A DNA stretch of 64,000 nt, from positions 868,001 to 932,000 of the forward strand of contig NZ_CBDEGB010000002.1 of NCBI RefSeq assembly GCF_965237655.1, written 5' to 3'. The translations under genes and the position numbers were made by a program. The notes beneath the pieces are model-generated. The model made no database searches. It was not told the DNA's origin and saw only the letters and a list, made by a program, of their open reading frames with translations. Position 1 is the stretch's first letter. Each line of letters starts with the position of its first letter. This document shows, piece by piece, positions 1-9,013 of this stretch. The DNA comes from Poriferisodalis sp965237655. Lineage in GTDB: Bacteria; Actinomycetota; Acidimicrobiia; Acidimicrobiales; Poriferisodalaceae.

Positions 1-2015
1 AGACTGACGGTGAAAGTCGCTGTGCGTCCCTTGGTGACGACGTGGCCCTCCGTGTCGATCCGTAGCCCGGGGACATCGTCGTCCTCGATTGTCACAACGA
101 CGTCGCCGATAGTGATGACGGCGTACTCGGCGGCGCTGTCCGCAGCGAAGGCGTGGGTGATCCTGGCCGTACTGTGGTCCTTGTCGTCATCCTCGGCCGC
201 CGCAACGGTCACCGAACGGGGCCGATTCCAGTTCGAGGGGGTGAACGTCACGCTGGCGGTGTCGCCGTCGTTGACGGTGATGCCGGCCCCGGCCTCGGCC
301 GTGGCGTCGATGGTCACGTTGGCTGAGGGCTCATGGGCGAGCGAGAGGGTGTAGGTACCAGTCTCGCCCTCGGTCACCGTCAGCGACGGCGGTGTCAGCA
401 CCACTCCGGCAGCGTCGTTATCGGTGACGGTGACTGTGACGTCGGCGGTTTCGCCTTGGAAGCCGGTGTCGGTCGAGGACGCGGTGGCGGTCACGGTGGT
501 GGTTTCGTCGCCGTTGTCGTTGTCGGCGTCGTCGGTGCCTGACACGGTGACGGGCTGGGCGCGGTCCCAATTCGTGGGACTGAACGTCAGCGACGCGCCT
601 GCGGTGACGGTCCCGATGGCGGCGTCGGCGGAGGCCACTTCGACGGTCACATCATCTGATGGCTCGCTGGTCAGCACGGCCGTGAATGTGCCGGTGCCTT
701 CCTCCACGATCCCGATCGCAGCAGGCGAGACGCTCAGACCCGCTGTGTCGTTGTCGATGACGTTGACGGTGACGTCGGCCACGACGACCAGGGCGCATTC
801 GTCGGCGCTGCCCTCGTCGACGGTGTGAGTGATCGTGGCGCCGTCGTGGATGGCGTCATCGTCGTTGCCGGCGATCACTGTGACGGTCTGGGCGGTGTCC
901 CAGTTCAACGCGTTGATGGTGAGCCGGGTGGGATTGGTGGTCACCTCGCAGCTGCCGGTGTCGCAGCTGACGGTGATGTCGATGGTCACGTCGCTGGTCG
1001 GCGGGTGCGACAGCGTGACGGTGTAGGTACCGGTGCCGATCTCCGGCATGTCCAACTCCGTGTCCATCTCGGTGGTCGCGGCAGTGTCTTTCACTGTGAT
1101 TGCGGCGTCGTCGTTCTCGATGATGGTGACCTTGACCGAGTCGACGCTGATGCCGTCATAGTCCGGATCGCCGCTGGCGGCCGTGTGGGTGAGATCGACC
1201 GGGTCGTCTGTGCCGGCGTCGTCGTCCTCGGCGGCGGTCACGGTCACGGTCTGCGCAGTGGACCAGTCCGCGTCCGTGAACGTCAGCTCGTAGTCGCTGT
1301 TCAGCGTGAGGCCGCTGAGGGTCAGGTCGCTCCCGTCGTGCCCGGCGATGGTGACGGTGACGTCCGCGATCGGCTGCGAGCTCAGCGACAGCTCATAGAG
1401 ACCATAGGTGTTGGAGCCGCCCTCGGTTACCGACAGCTCCGTGGCCGACCCCGCGACCGTCACGGTGACTGAGGCGGTGTCGTCGTCGTCGACGGCGACG
1501 GTGACCGAGTCGACGCTGATGCCGTTGTACTCCGAGTCCGCGCTCTCGGTCACATGGGTGAGCGTCACGTCGGCCTCGTCGATCGCGTCGGCGTCGTGGT
1601 CGGCGGTCACCGTCACGATCTGCGTCGTGGATCAGTTCGCGGCCGTGAACGTCAGCTTGTTGTCGTTGCTCAGCGTGTTGCCGCCGAGCGTCACGTCGCT
1701 GCCGATGTGCCCGACGATGGCGACGGTCACGTCCGCGGTCGGCTGCGTGCCCAAGGTGATCGTGTAGTCGCCCGAATCGCCCTCGACAAGCTCGAAGGAG
1801 TCGGTGGACACGAGCACCGCTGCGGTGTCGCTCCCGACGGTGCCGACGTCGTCGTTGTCGGTGATGCTGACCCTGACAGAGTCGCCGGTGAGGTTGTAGT
1901 CGGTGTCGGCGCTGGACGCGGTGTGGGCGAGGTTGACGGCTGCTTCGTCATCGGTGTCGCCGTCGTCTGCAGCCACGACGGTGACGGTCTGGGGCATGTC
2001 CCAGTTCTGGGGGGG
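1..2015 (-). pseudogene. Calx-beta repeat protein, distal part beyond a frameshift and an in-frame stop
   Basis: This is the continuation of the secreted repeat protein that starts at 4311; it runs off the left edge. On the minus strand the reading frame that follows the run of seven G at 2009-2015 continues the repeat series: each unit of roughly 100 residues has a strand ending NW..aQTVTV, an acidic D/E-rich turn, and a DVxVTIxDND-like end. This frame is closed by a TGA at 1632-1634, exactly where the conserved Trp of the NW motif is expected (TGG to TGA). The same frame is then open again to base 1, with about five more recognisable units. Two independent lesions suggest a pseudogene. Sequencing error at the homopolymer is an alternative for the first lesion only. 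Confidence 0.7.
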
Positions 2016-4311
2016 TGAAGGTGAGAGCGTCGTTGGACACGTTGCTGCCTGACAGCGACGCATCGGTGCCGACGTGGCCGTCGATGTCGACGGTGACGTC
2101 CACAGACGGTGCAGTAACCAGCTTCACGGTGTAGCTCGCGGAACCTTCCTCATCCACGTCGATCTCGGTGGGGTCGATGACCAGCTCGGCTTCGTCGTCG
2201 TCGAGGATGGTGACCCCGACGTCGCTGATGATGAGGTTGACGTAGTCGGCGCCGGATGAGGAGTGGCTGATGTCGACTGCGCCGTTGCGGGCGTCATCGT
2301 CTTCATGAGCCGTGACAGTGACGGTCTGAGGCACATTCCAATTGCCGGAGTTGAAGGTGAGGTCGCGCGTCAGCGCGCCGCCAGACAGTGACGCGCCGGA
2401 GTTGGCTGGGACGGTGACGGTGACGTTCGCAGACGGCTGAGTGACGAGCTGCACGGTGTACCTCCCAGAGCCGCCCTCGTCGACGTCAATCGCGGTGGGA
2501 TTGATGGCGACGGCGGGGCTGTCGTTGTCGGTGATCGTGACCTTCACGAGGTCGTCAGTGAGATTGTTGTATTCGGTGTCACCGGTGCTGGTGGCGGTGT
2601 AGCGGAGGAAGACCTCGTCTTCGGTGGTGCCGACGTCTTCGCCGGCGTCGACGGTGACGGTCTGGGGTGTGTTCCAGTCATCGGGGGCGAATTGGAGAGT
2701 GTTCGTTTGCACATCGCCCGTCAGCGACACATCGCTGCCCGATTGACCCGTCAGGACGACACTGACCGTCGCTTCTGGCTTGGAAGCCAGCCTCACGGTG
2801 TAACTGGCGGAACCCTCCTCGTCAACGGTGAGTTCGAGGGGGTCGATGTCGAAGATCAGCCCGGCCCCGTCGTTGTCGGTGATGGTGACGGTGACATCGC
2901 TGCCGGCCAGCCCGTCGTAGTCGTTGTCGCCGGTGCTGCTGGCCTCATGGGAGAGGGTGACTGTCTCGTCGTCGTCGTCATCCTCGTCGGCGGTGACGAC
3001 GACGGTCTGGGCCATGTCCCAGTTGCTGGAGGTGAAGGTGAGCGTGTCATTGTTGACACCTGTCAGCACCGCGCTAGTGCTTGCATGGCCCGTGATCTCG
3101 ACATCGACATCTGCATCTGGCTCAGTCGCCAGCTTGACGGTGTAGGTGTATCCCGCCGGGACGAGGTAGTTGTTGCCGTCCGGGACCGCGGCCACCCCCT
3201 CCCCGATGGCGAGATCGGTGGGTTCGATGATCAGCCCGGCCTCGTCGTCGTCTTCGATGGTGACGGTGACGGTGCTGCCGGTGAGGTTGTCGTAGTTAGT
3301 GTCACCAGTGCTGGAGGCGGTGTGGGTGAGGTCGATGGCTGCTTCGTCGTCGTTGTCGCCGTCTTCGGCGGCGGTCACGGTGATCGTCTGGAGGTTGTTC
3401 CAGTTCGATGTCGTGAACGTGAGGTCGCTGCCAGTGAGGCCAGAGCCCGACAGCGTCGCATCAGTGTTGTCGTGGCCCCCGATGGTGACCGTGACGTCCC
3501 CTGCCGGCGCTGCCGCCAGCTTCACGGTGTAGCTCGCGGAGTCCCCCTCCTCAATGTCGAGCTCGGTGGGGTCGATGATCAGCCCAGCAACCGTGACCTC
3601 GGTGTTGATCTCGACCTGCAAGGTCTTGCCGGACACGCTCTGCCAGTTGATCTCGCCGAAGATGATGCTCTGGAAGAACCCGCCCCCGATACTCCAGCCG
3701 GCCGCTGCTCCGTCGTCGAGCGTCGTTGAGCCCGTGTAGTCCCAGACGATGCTGCCGCGTGACTTCGGAACACCGTTGTCCAACCTCTGATCGAGTCGGA
3801 CTTTGATGTAGTACGTGGAGTTTGCGGCGAGCGTGCACGGATTGTCTGGATCGACAGTGAATGTGTAGACCGCGCTGGGAGTTGTGGCGACCGCGTTCAC
3901 CAGATTGTCCGGGTTCACCAGATTGCCGGTGCAATGTCGAGCCCCAGGGATATCTGCGCCGTTGTATCTGCCTCCAACGTGAACCGAAACCTTCAGGTCC
4001 AGATCTAGAAAAGAATCTGGTGCCGCCGTTGCGCTGATCTCGCTGAACTTGATGCCAATGGACGAAAGCTCGTAGCCGCCGGTGTCGGTGCCTGTGGTGA
4101 ACGCCTGTGCGGCATGCTCCGCATGACTGTTGCTGGGACCCATCGTGGCCCCGCTGTCCGCGTGCTGGGTCTGGCCGGTATTGCTGAGCAGCGCCTCGGT
4201 TACGGTGCTCGCCGCTTGTGCGGGGCCGAGCAGCGTCAGCGACGCCGCGGCGCCCAGCACTGCGATCGCGAGCGCGACTCTGGACAGCGTGTGGCGAGAC
4301 GGCCGCTTCAT
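1948..4311 (-). CDS. Secreted Calx-beta-like repeat protein, N-terminal portion (frameshifted)
   Basis: The chosen start at 4311 gives MKRPSRHTLSRVALAIAVLG..., a basic N-region followed by a hydrophobic core and an AQA-A type cleavage site, so a Sec signal peptide. Starting further upstream would add a basic, proline-rich stretch that masks it. Residues about 35-230 form an N-terminal domain of the kind seen at the front of surface repeat proteins (AQAFTTG, ELSSIGIKFSEI, cysteines at two places). From about residue 237 Calx-beta-like units follow (PTELDIEEGDSASYTVKL ... TVTIEDDD), four complete and a fifth cut by a frameshift at 2009-2015. The protein is probably extracellular or wall-associated, with Ca-binding adhesion-type repeats by family analogy. 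The frame terminates at 1948 after an out-of-frame Arg-rich tail. Confidence 0.75.
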   Translation of the reverse strand: MKRPSRHTLSRVALAIAVLGAAASLTLLGPAQAASTVTEALLSNTGQTQHADSGATMGPSNSHAEHAAQAFTTGTDTGGYELSSIGIKFSEISATAAPDSFLDLDLKVSVHVGGRYNGADIPGARHCTGNLVNPDNLVNAVATTPSAVYTFTVDPDNPCTLAANSTYYIKVRLDQRLDNGVPKSRGSIVWDYTGSTTLDDGAAAGWSIGGGFFQSIIFGEINWQSVSGKTLQVEINTEVTVAGLIIDPTELDIEEGDSASYTVKLAAAPAGDVTVTIGGHDNTDATLSGSGLTGSDLTFTTSNWNNLQTITVTAAEDGDNDDEAAIDLTHTASSTGDTNYDNLTGSTVTVTIEDDDEAGLIIEPTDLAIGEGVAAVPDGNNYLVPAGYTYTVKLATEPDADVDVEITGHASTSAVLTGVNNDTLTFTSSNWDMAQTVVVTADEDDDDDETVTLSHEASSTGDNDYDGLAGSDVTVTITDNDGAGLIFDIDPLELTVDEEGSASYTVRLASKPEATVSVVLTGQSGSDVSLTGDVQTNTLQFAPDDWNTPQTVTVDAGEDVGTTEDEVFLRYTATSTGDTEYNNLTDDLVKVTITDNDSPAVAINPTAIDVDEGGSGRYTVQLVTQPSANVTVTVPANSGASLSGGALTRDLTFNSGNWNVPQTVTVTAHEDDDARNGAVDISHSSSGADYVNLIISDVGVTILDDDEAELVIDPTEIDVDEEGSASYTVKLVTAPSVDVTVDIDGHVGTDASLSGSNVSNDALTFTPPELGHAPDRHRRGCRRRRHR

Positions 4312-4335
4312 GGGTGATCTACGCGTACGAGGTGC

Positions 4336-4349
4336 GGGGGGGGGGGGGG
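4336..4349. repeat. Homopolymer tract of 14 G (C on the minus strand)
   Basis: An uninterrupted run of 14 G lies 25 bases upstream of the start codon of the minus-strand repeat protein, in its leader or promoter zone. Such tracts are prone to slippage, and it may be an assembly weak spot. Confidence 0.9.
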
Positions 4350-4670
4350 TCAGCGCGTGCCGCAAGTGCGCCCGACGGGGGCTGGCGGCGGATGTCTCGA
4401 ATTGGTTATGCACGATGCGGGCCTACTCCATGAATGAACAAGGATTCAAATTGCGGCTGGAGTATATGAATTCAGTTCACATTCCTGTGAGATCCCCAAG
4501 ACGACATCGAACTGACCCGCCGCAACGGTGCAGATGGCATGCGCGGTCGGCGCTGATAGCCTCAGCAATACAGAGAGACACATCAGCAGGGCTGGGTCGA
4601 CCAGCCGCGTCGCGGCAGCGGGCACCCCACTCCCCACGCGACGCCACCACAAAGGAAATACAGCAACGGC
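4350..4670. other. Intergenic region between the repeat protein and rpsO
   Basis: This divergent spacer must hold the promoters for the minus-strand repeat protein and for rpsO. Positions about 4430-4490 are richer in A/T than the surroundings, but I could not assign convincing -35/-10 pairs. I see no RNA gene. A GGAAA-containing sequence about 15-20 bases before the rpsO ATG is the only candidate ribosome site. Confidence 0.5.
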
Positions 4671-4943
4671 ATGAGTGCCAAGAGATCAAGCCCAGCGGCC
4701 TCGATGATCGACGAACATCGTCATTCGGAGGCCGACACCGGATCGCCCGAGGTGCAAGTAGCTCAGTTGAGCGCTCGCATTGAGCACCTCACCGAACATC
4801 TCAATACCCACAACAAAGACCACCACACCCGCCGAGGGCTGCTGAAGCTCGTCGGACGTCGGCGCAGGTTGCTCGACTACCTGATCGCTAACGACGTCGA
4901 GCGCTACCGAGCTTTGATCGCAAAGCTCGGCCTCCGGCGCTGA
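4671..4943 (+). CDS. rpsO: 30S ribosomal protein S15
   Basis: S15 binds 16S rRNA in the central domain and is a primary binder during small-subunit assembly. The 90-residue product matches the usual 88-90 length. It contains the family core DTGSPEVQVAQLSARIEHLTEHL, then HNKDHHTRRGLLKLVGRRRRLLDYL and the C-terminal YRALIAKLGLR. The ATG lies a short distance after an A-rich stretch. It is followed by pnp, the near-universal neighbour of rpsO, in the same direction after 158 bases. Confidence 0.97.
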   Translation: MSAKRSSPAASMIDEHRHSEADTGSPEVQVAQLSARIEHLTEHLNTHNKDHHTRRGLLKLVGRRRRLLDYLIANDVERYRALIAKLGLRR

Positions 4944-5101
4944 CGCGAGTCTCCGGCCGCATCCGATCTCACATGCAGCGAAGGCCGCTAGCCGGTCGCC
5001 GCAACGGGTGCACGTCGGGGTCGCACACCCCATGCATGGGCAACACCCGATGAACAACAACCAACAGGCGGGAAGGTCCCGTCACCACAACAGGAGCAGA
5101 C

Positions 5102-7618
5102 ATGGCTGAAGCCATTTCGGTCACCGGTCCCATCGCGGGCACCGACAAGACCATCACCTTCGAGACCGGCGTACTCGCTGGCCTCGCCAACGGGGCGGTC
5201 ACGTCCCGCATCGGCGACACACAAGTGCTCGTCACCGCAACAGCGTCAAACCGTCCACGCGACGGCGCGTCGTTCTTCCCGCTCACCGTCGACATCGAGG
5301 AGCGCATGTACGCGGTGGGCCGGATTCCCGGTTCGTTCTTCCGGCGGGAGGGGCGTGCATCCGACGATGCGATCCTGACTTGCCGGCTGATCGATCGCCC
5401 GTTGCGTCCGAACTTCCCCAGCGATTTCCGCCACGACACCCATGTGGTGGGCACGATTCTCGGCGCCGACCACGTCAACCCGTACGACCTCGTGGCGCTG
5501 AACGGTGCGTCGGCGGCCCTGTGGCTGAGCGGCATTCCGTTCGAGTGCCCGCTCGCCGGCGTGCGGATCGCCTACTCCACCGACGGCGAATGGATCCCGT
5601 TCGCCACCCACGAAGAGTCCGAGGCCGCCACGTTCGAGATGATCGTGGCCGGTCGCCAGCTCTCCAACGGCGACATCGCCGTGATGATGGTCGAGGCCGG
5701 CGGCACCGAGAAGTCCTTCTCGTACTACGCGCAGGGCGCACCGAAGGTCACCGAGGACGTGCTCGCGAGCGGACTCGAGGCATCCAAGCAGTGGATCGAC
5801 GACATCATCGAGATGCAGAAGTCGCTGCGCCGGTTGGTCGAAGAAGCCTCCGGCCCGATCCAGCCAATGGAGTACACCTCCACCAAGGACTACTCCGACG
5901 AGGTGCTCGATCGCGTGCGCGAGATCGCCGTGGATCGCATGCGTGAAGTGATGGCAATCGCCGACAAGGCCGAACGCGAGGCCGCACAATCCGAGACCAG
6001 CAAAGCAGTGATTGCCGAAGTTGCCGAAGAATTCGCGGACCTCGACAGCGCCAAGGATCAGATTTCCTCCGCCGTCAGGTCGCTGTCGAAGGAGATCGTG
6101 CGAGAGCGCATCGTGGCGGACGGCTTCCGCATCGACGGGCGGGCAACCGATGAGGTTCGGCCGCTCTCGTCGATTGCCGGCTACCTCGGGCGCACCGCTC
6201 ACGGCTCTGGGCTGTTCCAGCGCGGCGAGACCCAGGTGCTGAATGTCACCACCTTGGCGATGTCCCGGATGGAGCAGATCGTCGACACCCTGAATCCTCA
6301 GGACCGGCGCCGCTTCATGCACCACTACAACTTCCCGCCGTACTCCACCGGCGAAGCCGGATTCATGCGCGGCCCCAAGCGGCGCGAGATCGGGCACGGC
6401 GCACTCGCTGAGCGCGCCATCTTCCCGGTCGTCCCGTCCAAGGAAGACTTCCCGTACACCATCCGGCTGGTGTCCGACGTGCTCAGCTCCAACGGCTCCA
6501 CCTCGATGGGGTCGGTGTGCGCAGCGTCGCTGTCGCTCATGGACGCCGGCGTGCCGATCATCGATCACGTCGCCGGTGTGGCCATGGGCCTCGTGTACGC
6601 CGACGGTCAGTACGTGACGCTCACTGACATCCTGGGCGCCGAAGACGCATTCGGCGACATGGACTTCAAGATTGCGGGCACCCAAGACGCCATCACCGCG
6701 CTCCAGCTCGACACCAAGATCGAAGGCATTCCCGCCGAGGTGCTGACCCAGGCGCTGGGCCAGGCCCGACAGGCTCGCCTGCAGATCCTCGAGGTCATGC
6801 GCGCAGCGATTGCCGAGCCGAGGCCCGACGTCGGCGAGATGGCGCCGAAGATCACCAGCTTCGAGATCCCGATCGACAAGATCGCTGAGGTCATCGGTCC
6901 GCGCGGCAAGGTCATCAATTCCATCCAGGAAGAGACCGGCGCCGACATCAATGTGGACGATGACGGCACGGTCGGCACCGTGAGCATCGGAGCTACCGAC
7001 CGTGAGGTGGTGGCAGAGGCCGAGCGGCAGATCCGGCTCATTGTCAACCCGCCGACACCTGATGTTGGGGCGACCTATGAGGGCCGCGTGGTGAACATCA
7101 CCAAGTTCGGCGCCTTTGTGAACGTGCTGCCCGGCACCGACGGTCTGCTGCACATCTCCAAGCTCGGCGGCCGACGCCGGCTGAGTTCGGTCGAAGAGGT
7201 GCTCGAACTGGGAGCCGTCATCAGCGTCATCGTCGAGGAGATCGATCCCAACGGCAAGATCAGCCTCTCGCCGGCCGATCCGACTCAGGTCGGGGGCAGC
7301 GAAGGCGACGCCGAGGGATCGAACGACGATGCCTCTGCGCCACGTCGGGACCGCGGTCGTGGGGGAGACAACGGCACACGCCGATCCCGTACGCGTGTGA
7401 CCGCGGCAGTGACGGCGGGCCGTGCCGATGCATCGGCCGGTGCCGGAGATGGCGACGACGTGGCCCCGGCGAGCGGATCAGCGCCCAGCGGTACAGCCCG
7501 CGAGGACGTGTCGTTCGGCGAGCACTTCGAACAGATTGCGAAGGGCGTCTACGGCGACCTGGGACCGGAAGTCGAGCAAACCGGACGGGGTTCAGGCCGC
7601 CGCCGCGGCCGCCGCTAG
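5102..7618 (+). CDS. pnp: Polyribonucleotide nucleotidyltransferase (PNPase)
   Basis: PNPase is a phosphorolytic 3'-5' exoribonuclease of mRNA decay. The order is two RNase PH domains (about residues 10-145 and 340-550) separated by the all-alpha domain, then a KH domain near 585-645 (EVIGPRGKVINSIQEETGA) and an S1 domain near 655-725 (GRVVNITKFGAFVNVLPG). The second RNase PH core holds the GDMDFKIAGT motif near residue 518, which supplies catalytic acids. A tail of about 110 residues, rich in Arg, Gly and Asp and ending RGSGRRRGRR, extends beyond S1, as in many actinobacterial PNPases. The ATG follows an AGGAGC ribosome site. The gene sits directly downstream of rpsO. The M16 peptidase gene often found between pnp and dapB in actinobacteria is absent. 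Confidence 0.97.
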   Translation: MAEAISVTGPIAGTDKTITFETGVLAGLANGAVTSRIGDTQVLVTATASNRPRDGASFFPLTVDIEERMYAVGRIPGSFFRREGRASDDAILTCRLIDRPLRPNFPSDFRHDTHVVGTILGADHVNPYDLVALNGASAALWLSGIPFECPLAGVRIAYSTDGEWIPFATHEESEAATFEMIVAGRQLSNGDIAVMMVEAGGTEKSFSYYAQGAPKVTEDVLASGLEASKQWIDDIIEMQKSLRRLVEEASGPIQPMEYTSTKDYSDEVLDRVREIAVDRMREVMAIADKAEREAAQSETSKAVIAEVAEEFADLDSAKDQISSAVRSLSKEIVRERIVADGFRIDGRATDEVRPLSSIAGYLGRTAHGSGLFQRGETQVLNVTTLAMSRMEQIVDTLNPQDRRRFMHHYNFPPYSTGEAGFMRGPKRREIGHGALAERAIFPVVPSKEDFPYTIRLVSDVLSSNGSTSMGSVCAASLSLMDAGVPIIDHVAGVAMGLVYADGQYVTLTDILGAEDAFGDMDFKIAGTQDAITALQLDTKIEGIPAEVLTQALGQARQARLQILEVMRAAIAEPRPDVGEMAPKITSFEIPIDKIAEVIGPRGKVINSIQEETGADINVDDDGTVGTVSIGATDREVVAEAERQIRLIVNPPTPDVGATYEGRVVNITKFGAFVNVLPGTDGLLHISKLGGRRRLSSVEEVLELGAVISVIVEEIDPNGKISLSPADPTQVGGSEGDAEGSNDDASAPRRDRGRGGDNGTRRSRTRVTAAVTAGRADASAGAGDGDDVAPASGSAPSGTAREDVSFGEHFEQIAKGVYGDLGPEVEQTGRGSGRRRGRR

Positions 7619-7625
7619 CGATTGA

Positions 7626-7647
7626 GGCCCAGCCCGCCGGCTGGGCC
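7626..7647 (+). terminator. Hairpin after pnp
   Basis: A perfect 9-bp stem (GGCCCAGCC / GGCTGGGCC) with a CGCC loop begins 7 bases after the pnp stop codon. No T-run follows, so it may be a Rho-type or actinobacterial U-less terminator, or a 3'-end stabiliser. Confidence 0.6.
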
Positions 7648-7703
7648 AACACACCTCGCACGCACAGCAACTCGTTTCGCCCGGAACGGAACGCGCCACT
7701 AGC

Positions 7704-8480
7704 GTGACGTCGGTGAGAGTGCTGGTATTCGGCGCCGGCGGGCGCATGGGCGCCACCGTCTGCGAGGCGGTCGCCGCCGACGCTGACCTAGAACTCGTGG
7801 CCGGGGTGGACCCCGGTGCGCCGGGTCAGCGCGACGTCACTGACAGCATCGACATCGTGGCGTCTGCTGCCGACGTCGATCCGGCGAGCCTCGACGTCGC
7901 CGTGGACTTCACGGTTGCTGCTGCGGCTCGGGAGAACCTGGCGTGGTGCGCGGCGAACGGCGTCCACGCCGTGGTCGGCACCAGCGGCCTCGATCCCGAC
8001 GACTACGAGCGGTGCCGCGCTGCGTTCGTCAGCAGCAATTGTCTCATCGCACCGAACTTCGCCATCGGGGCGGTGCTCATGATGCGGTTTGCTGAGCTCG
8101 CCGCACCCTTCTTCCCGACAGCAGAGGTCATCGAACTCCACCACGACAACAAGGTCGATGCGCCCTCGGGCACTGCCATGCAAACCGTGCGCGCCATGGC
8201 CGAGGCCTCGGACGACTGGGGCCCTGATCCCACTCGCGACGAGGTGCTGCCCGGCGCCCGGGGCGGCAAGGGACCCGGCGGCATCCCGGTGCACTCGGTC
8301 CGGCTGCGAGGGCTGGTGGCTCACCAGCAAGTGCTGCTGGGCACAGCGGGGGAGACGCTGACGATCCGCCACGACAGCCTCGACCGGGTGTCGTTCATGC
8401 CCGGCGTACTGCTTGCGTGCAAGGCAATCGCCGATCACCCCGGCGTCACGATCGGCCTCGACCAGTACCTCGGGCTCTAG
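7704..8480 (+). CDS. dapB: 4-hydroxy-tetrahydrodipicolinate reductase
   Basis: DapB reduces 4-hydroxy-tetrahydrodipicolinate with NAD(P)H in the diaminopimelate/lysine pathway. The 258-residue product has the N-terminal Rossmann motif FGAGGRMG, the VVGTSGLD segment, and the family signature ELHHDNKVDAPSGTA near residues 145-160 carrying the catalytic His and Lys. The chosen start is GTG at 7704; another GTG nine bases later is also possible. dapA lies 4.3 kb away on the other strand. The TAG stop overlaps, tail to tail, the stop codon of the converging antitoxin gene. Confidence 0.96.
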   Translation: MTSVRVLVFGAGGRMGATVCEAVAADADLELVAGVDPGAPGQRDVTDSIDIVASAADVDPASLDVAVDFTVAAAARENLAWCAANGVHAVVGTSGLDPDDYERCRAAFVSSNCLIAPNFAIGAVLMMRFAELAAPFFPTAEVIELHHDNKVDAPSGTAMQTVRAMAEASDDWGPDPTRDEVLPGARGGKGPGGIPVHSVRLRGLVAHQQVLLGTAGETLTIRHDSLDRVSFMPGVLLACKAIADHPGVTIGLDQYLGL

Positions 8481-8800
8481 CGGAGATTCCCTGCTGAGGC
8501 CGCCGAAATGCCGGCCGTCGGTGACACGCGGAGTCGCAGGCCGAGTGCTTCGATGACCTTGAGCACGGTGGCGAACTCGGGATTGCCGTTCACCGACAAC
8601 GACTTGTACAAGCTCTCGCGTCCGAGACCCGACGCAGCCGCGACCGTGGACATTCCCGCTGCGCGTGCAATATCGCCGAGCACGGCCGCCACCAGTTGCG
8701 GCTCACCTGCTTCGAGCGCAGCGTCCAGATATGCCACGGCATCTTCCGCACTGGTGAGGTGATCTGCCGGGTCCCAAGGTCGGGTTGTCGTGCGCTTCAT
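8477..8800 (-). CDS. HigA-like addiction-module antidote (HTH) protein
   Basis: This is a 107-residue helix-turn-helix protein of the antidote family paired with small RelE/ParE-fold killers. The typical pattern is clear: an N-terminal RPWDPADHLTSAEDAVAYLDAALEAG, then IARAAGMSTVAAASGLGRESLYKSLSVNGNPEFATVLKVIEALGLRL with the HTH near residues 45-85. The start at 8800 (MKRTTTRPW) fits the family better than the GTG 12 bases upstream. The toxin gene that should precede it survives only as a deleted relic (8821-8935). The antitoxin is therefore an orphan that may still bind the palindrome at 8959-8974. Confidence 0.85.
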   Translation of the reverse strand: MKRTTTRPWDPADHLTSAEDAVAYLDAALEAGEPQLVAAVLGDIARAAGMSTVAAASGLGRESLYKSLSVNGNPEFATVLKVIEALGLRLRVSPTAGISAASAGNLR

Positions 8801-8820
8801 CTCATCACTCACGCTGGCCC

Positions 8821-8935
8821 CTAGAGGCTCGCCGCCAGCCTGCGAGTTCGCGCGATGTCGCGCTCGGGTCTGCCTGTCTCGAAGGCTGGCAAACCATCGC
8901 TCGTAGTCATCGGTCTGGCGAATCCCGATCTCGAT
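8821..8935 (-). pseudogene. HigB/RelE-type toxin relic with internal deletion
   Basis: On the minus strand from 8935 one frame reads IEIGIRQTDDYERWFASLRDRQTRA, the typical N-terminus of the small killer proteins partnered with this antidote family. Shortly after, in another frame, ERDIARTRRLAASL ends at the TAG at 8821-8823, which is the typical C-terminus of the same family. About 60 central residues are missing, including the GNPGDVKPVG and LRIHYGPGYRVY regions. The start codon is also gone (a TAG lies just upstream in frame). The gene is therefore an internally deleted, out-of-frame relic in its expected place, upstream of the antidote gene. Confidence 0.75.
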
Positions 8936-8958
8936 GCGGGGACGCTACCGGACAAATT

Positions 8959-8974
8959 GTATCCCAAGGGATAC
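8959..8974. promoter_or_regulatory. Palindromic operator of the HigBA-like locus
   Basis: GTATCCCAAGGGATAC is a perfect inverted repeat of 7-base arms with a 2-base centre. It lies just upstream of the toxin relic, where the HTH antidote would autoregulate. The function is inferred. Confidence 0.65.
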
Positions 8975-9013
8975 GTTCTAGCACGGATTCGGTAGTCGAG
9001 GCACTGCGAATGG

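Noticed and set aside
1632..1634. UGA read as tryptophan in the repeat protein
   Set aside because: Several intact genes here (for example dapA, recA) end with TGA, so a genetic-code change is not plausible; a mutation is simpler.
5246..7153. A long open frame antisense to pnp (about 635 codons)
   Set aside because: It is the complement of a fully recognisable PNPase and its sequence is His/Gly/Arg-rich without any family motif. It is a GC-rich shadow.
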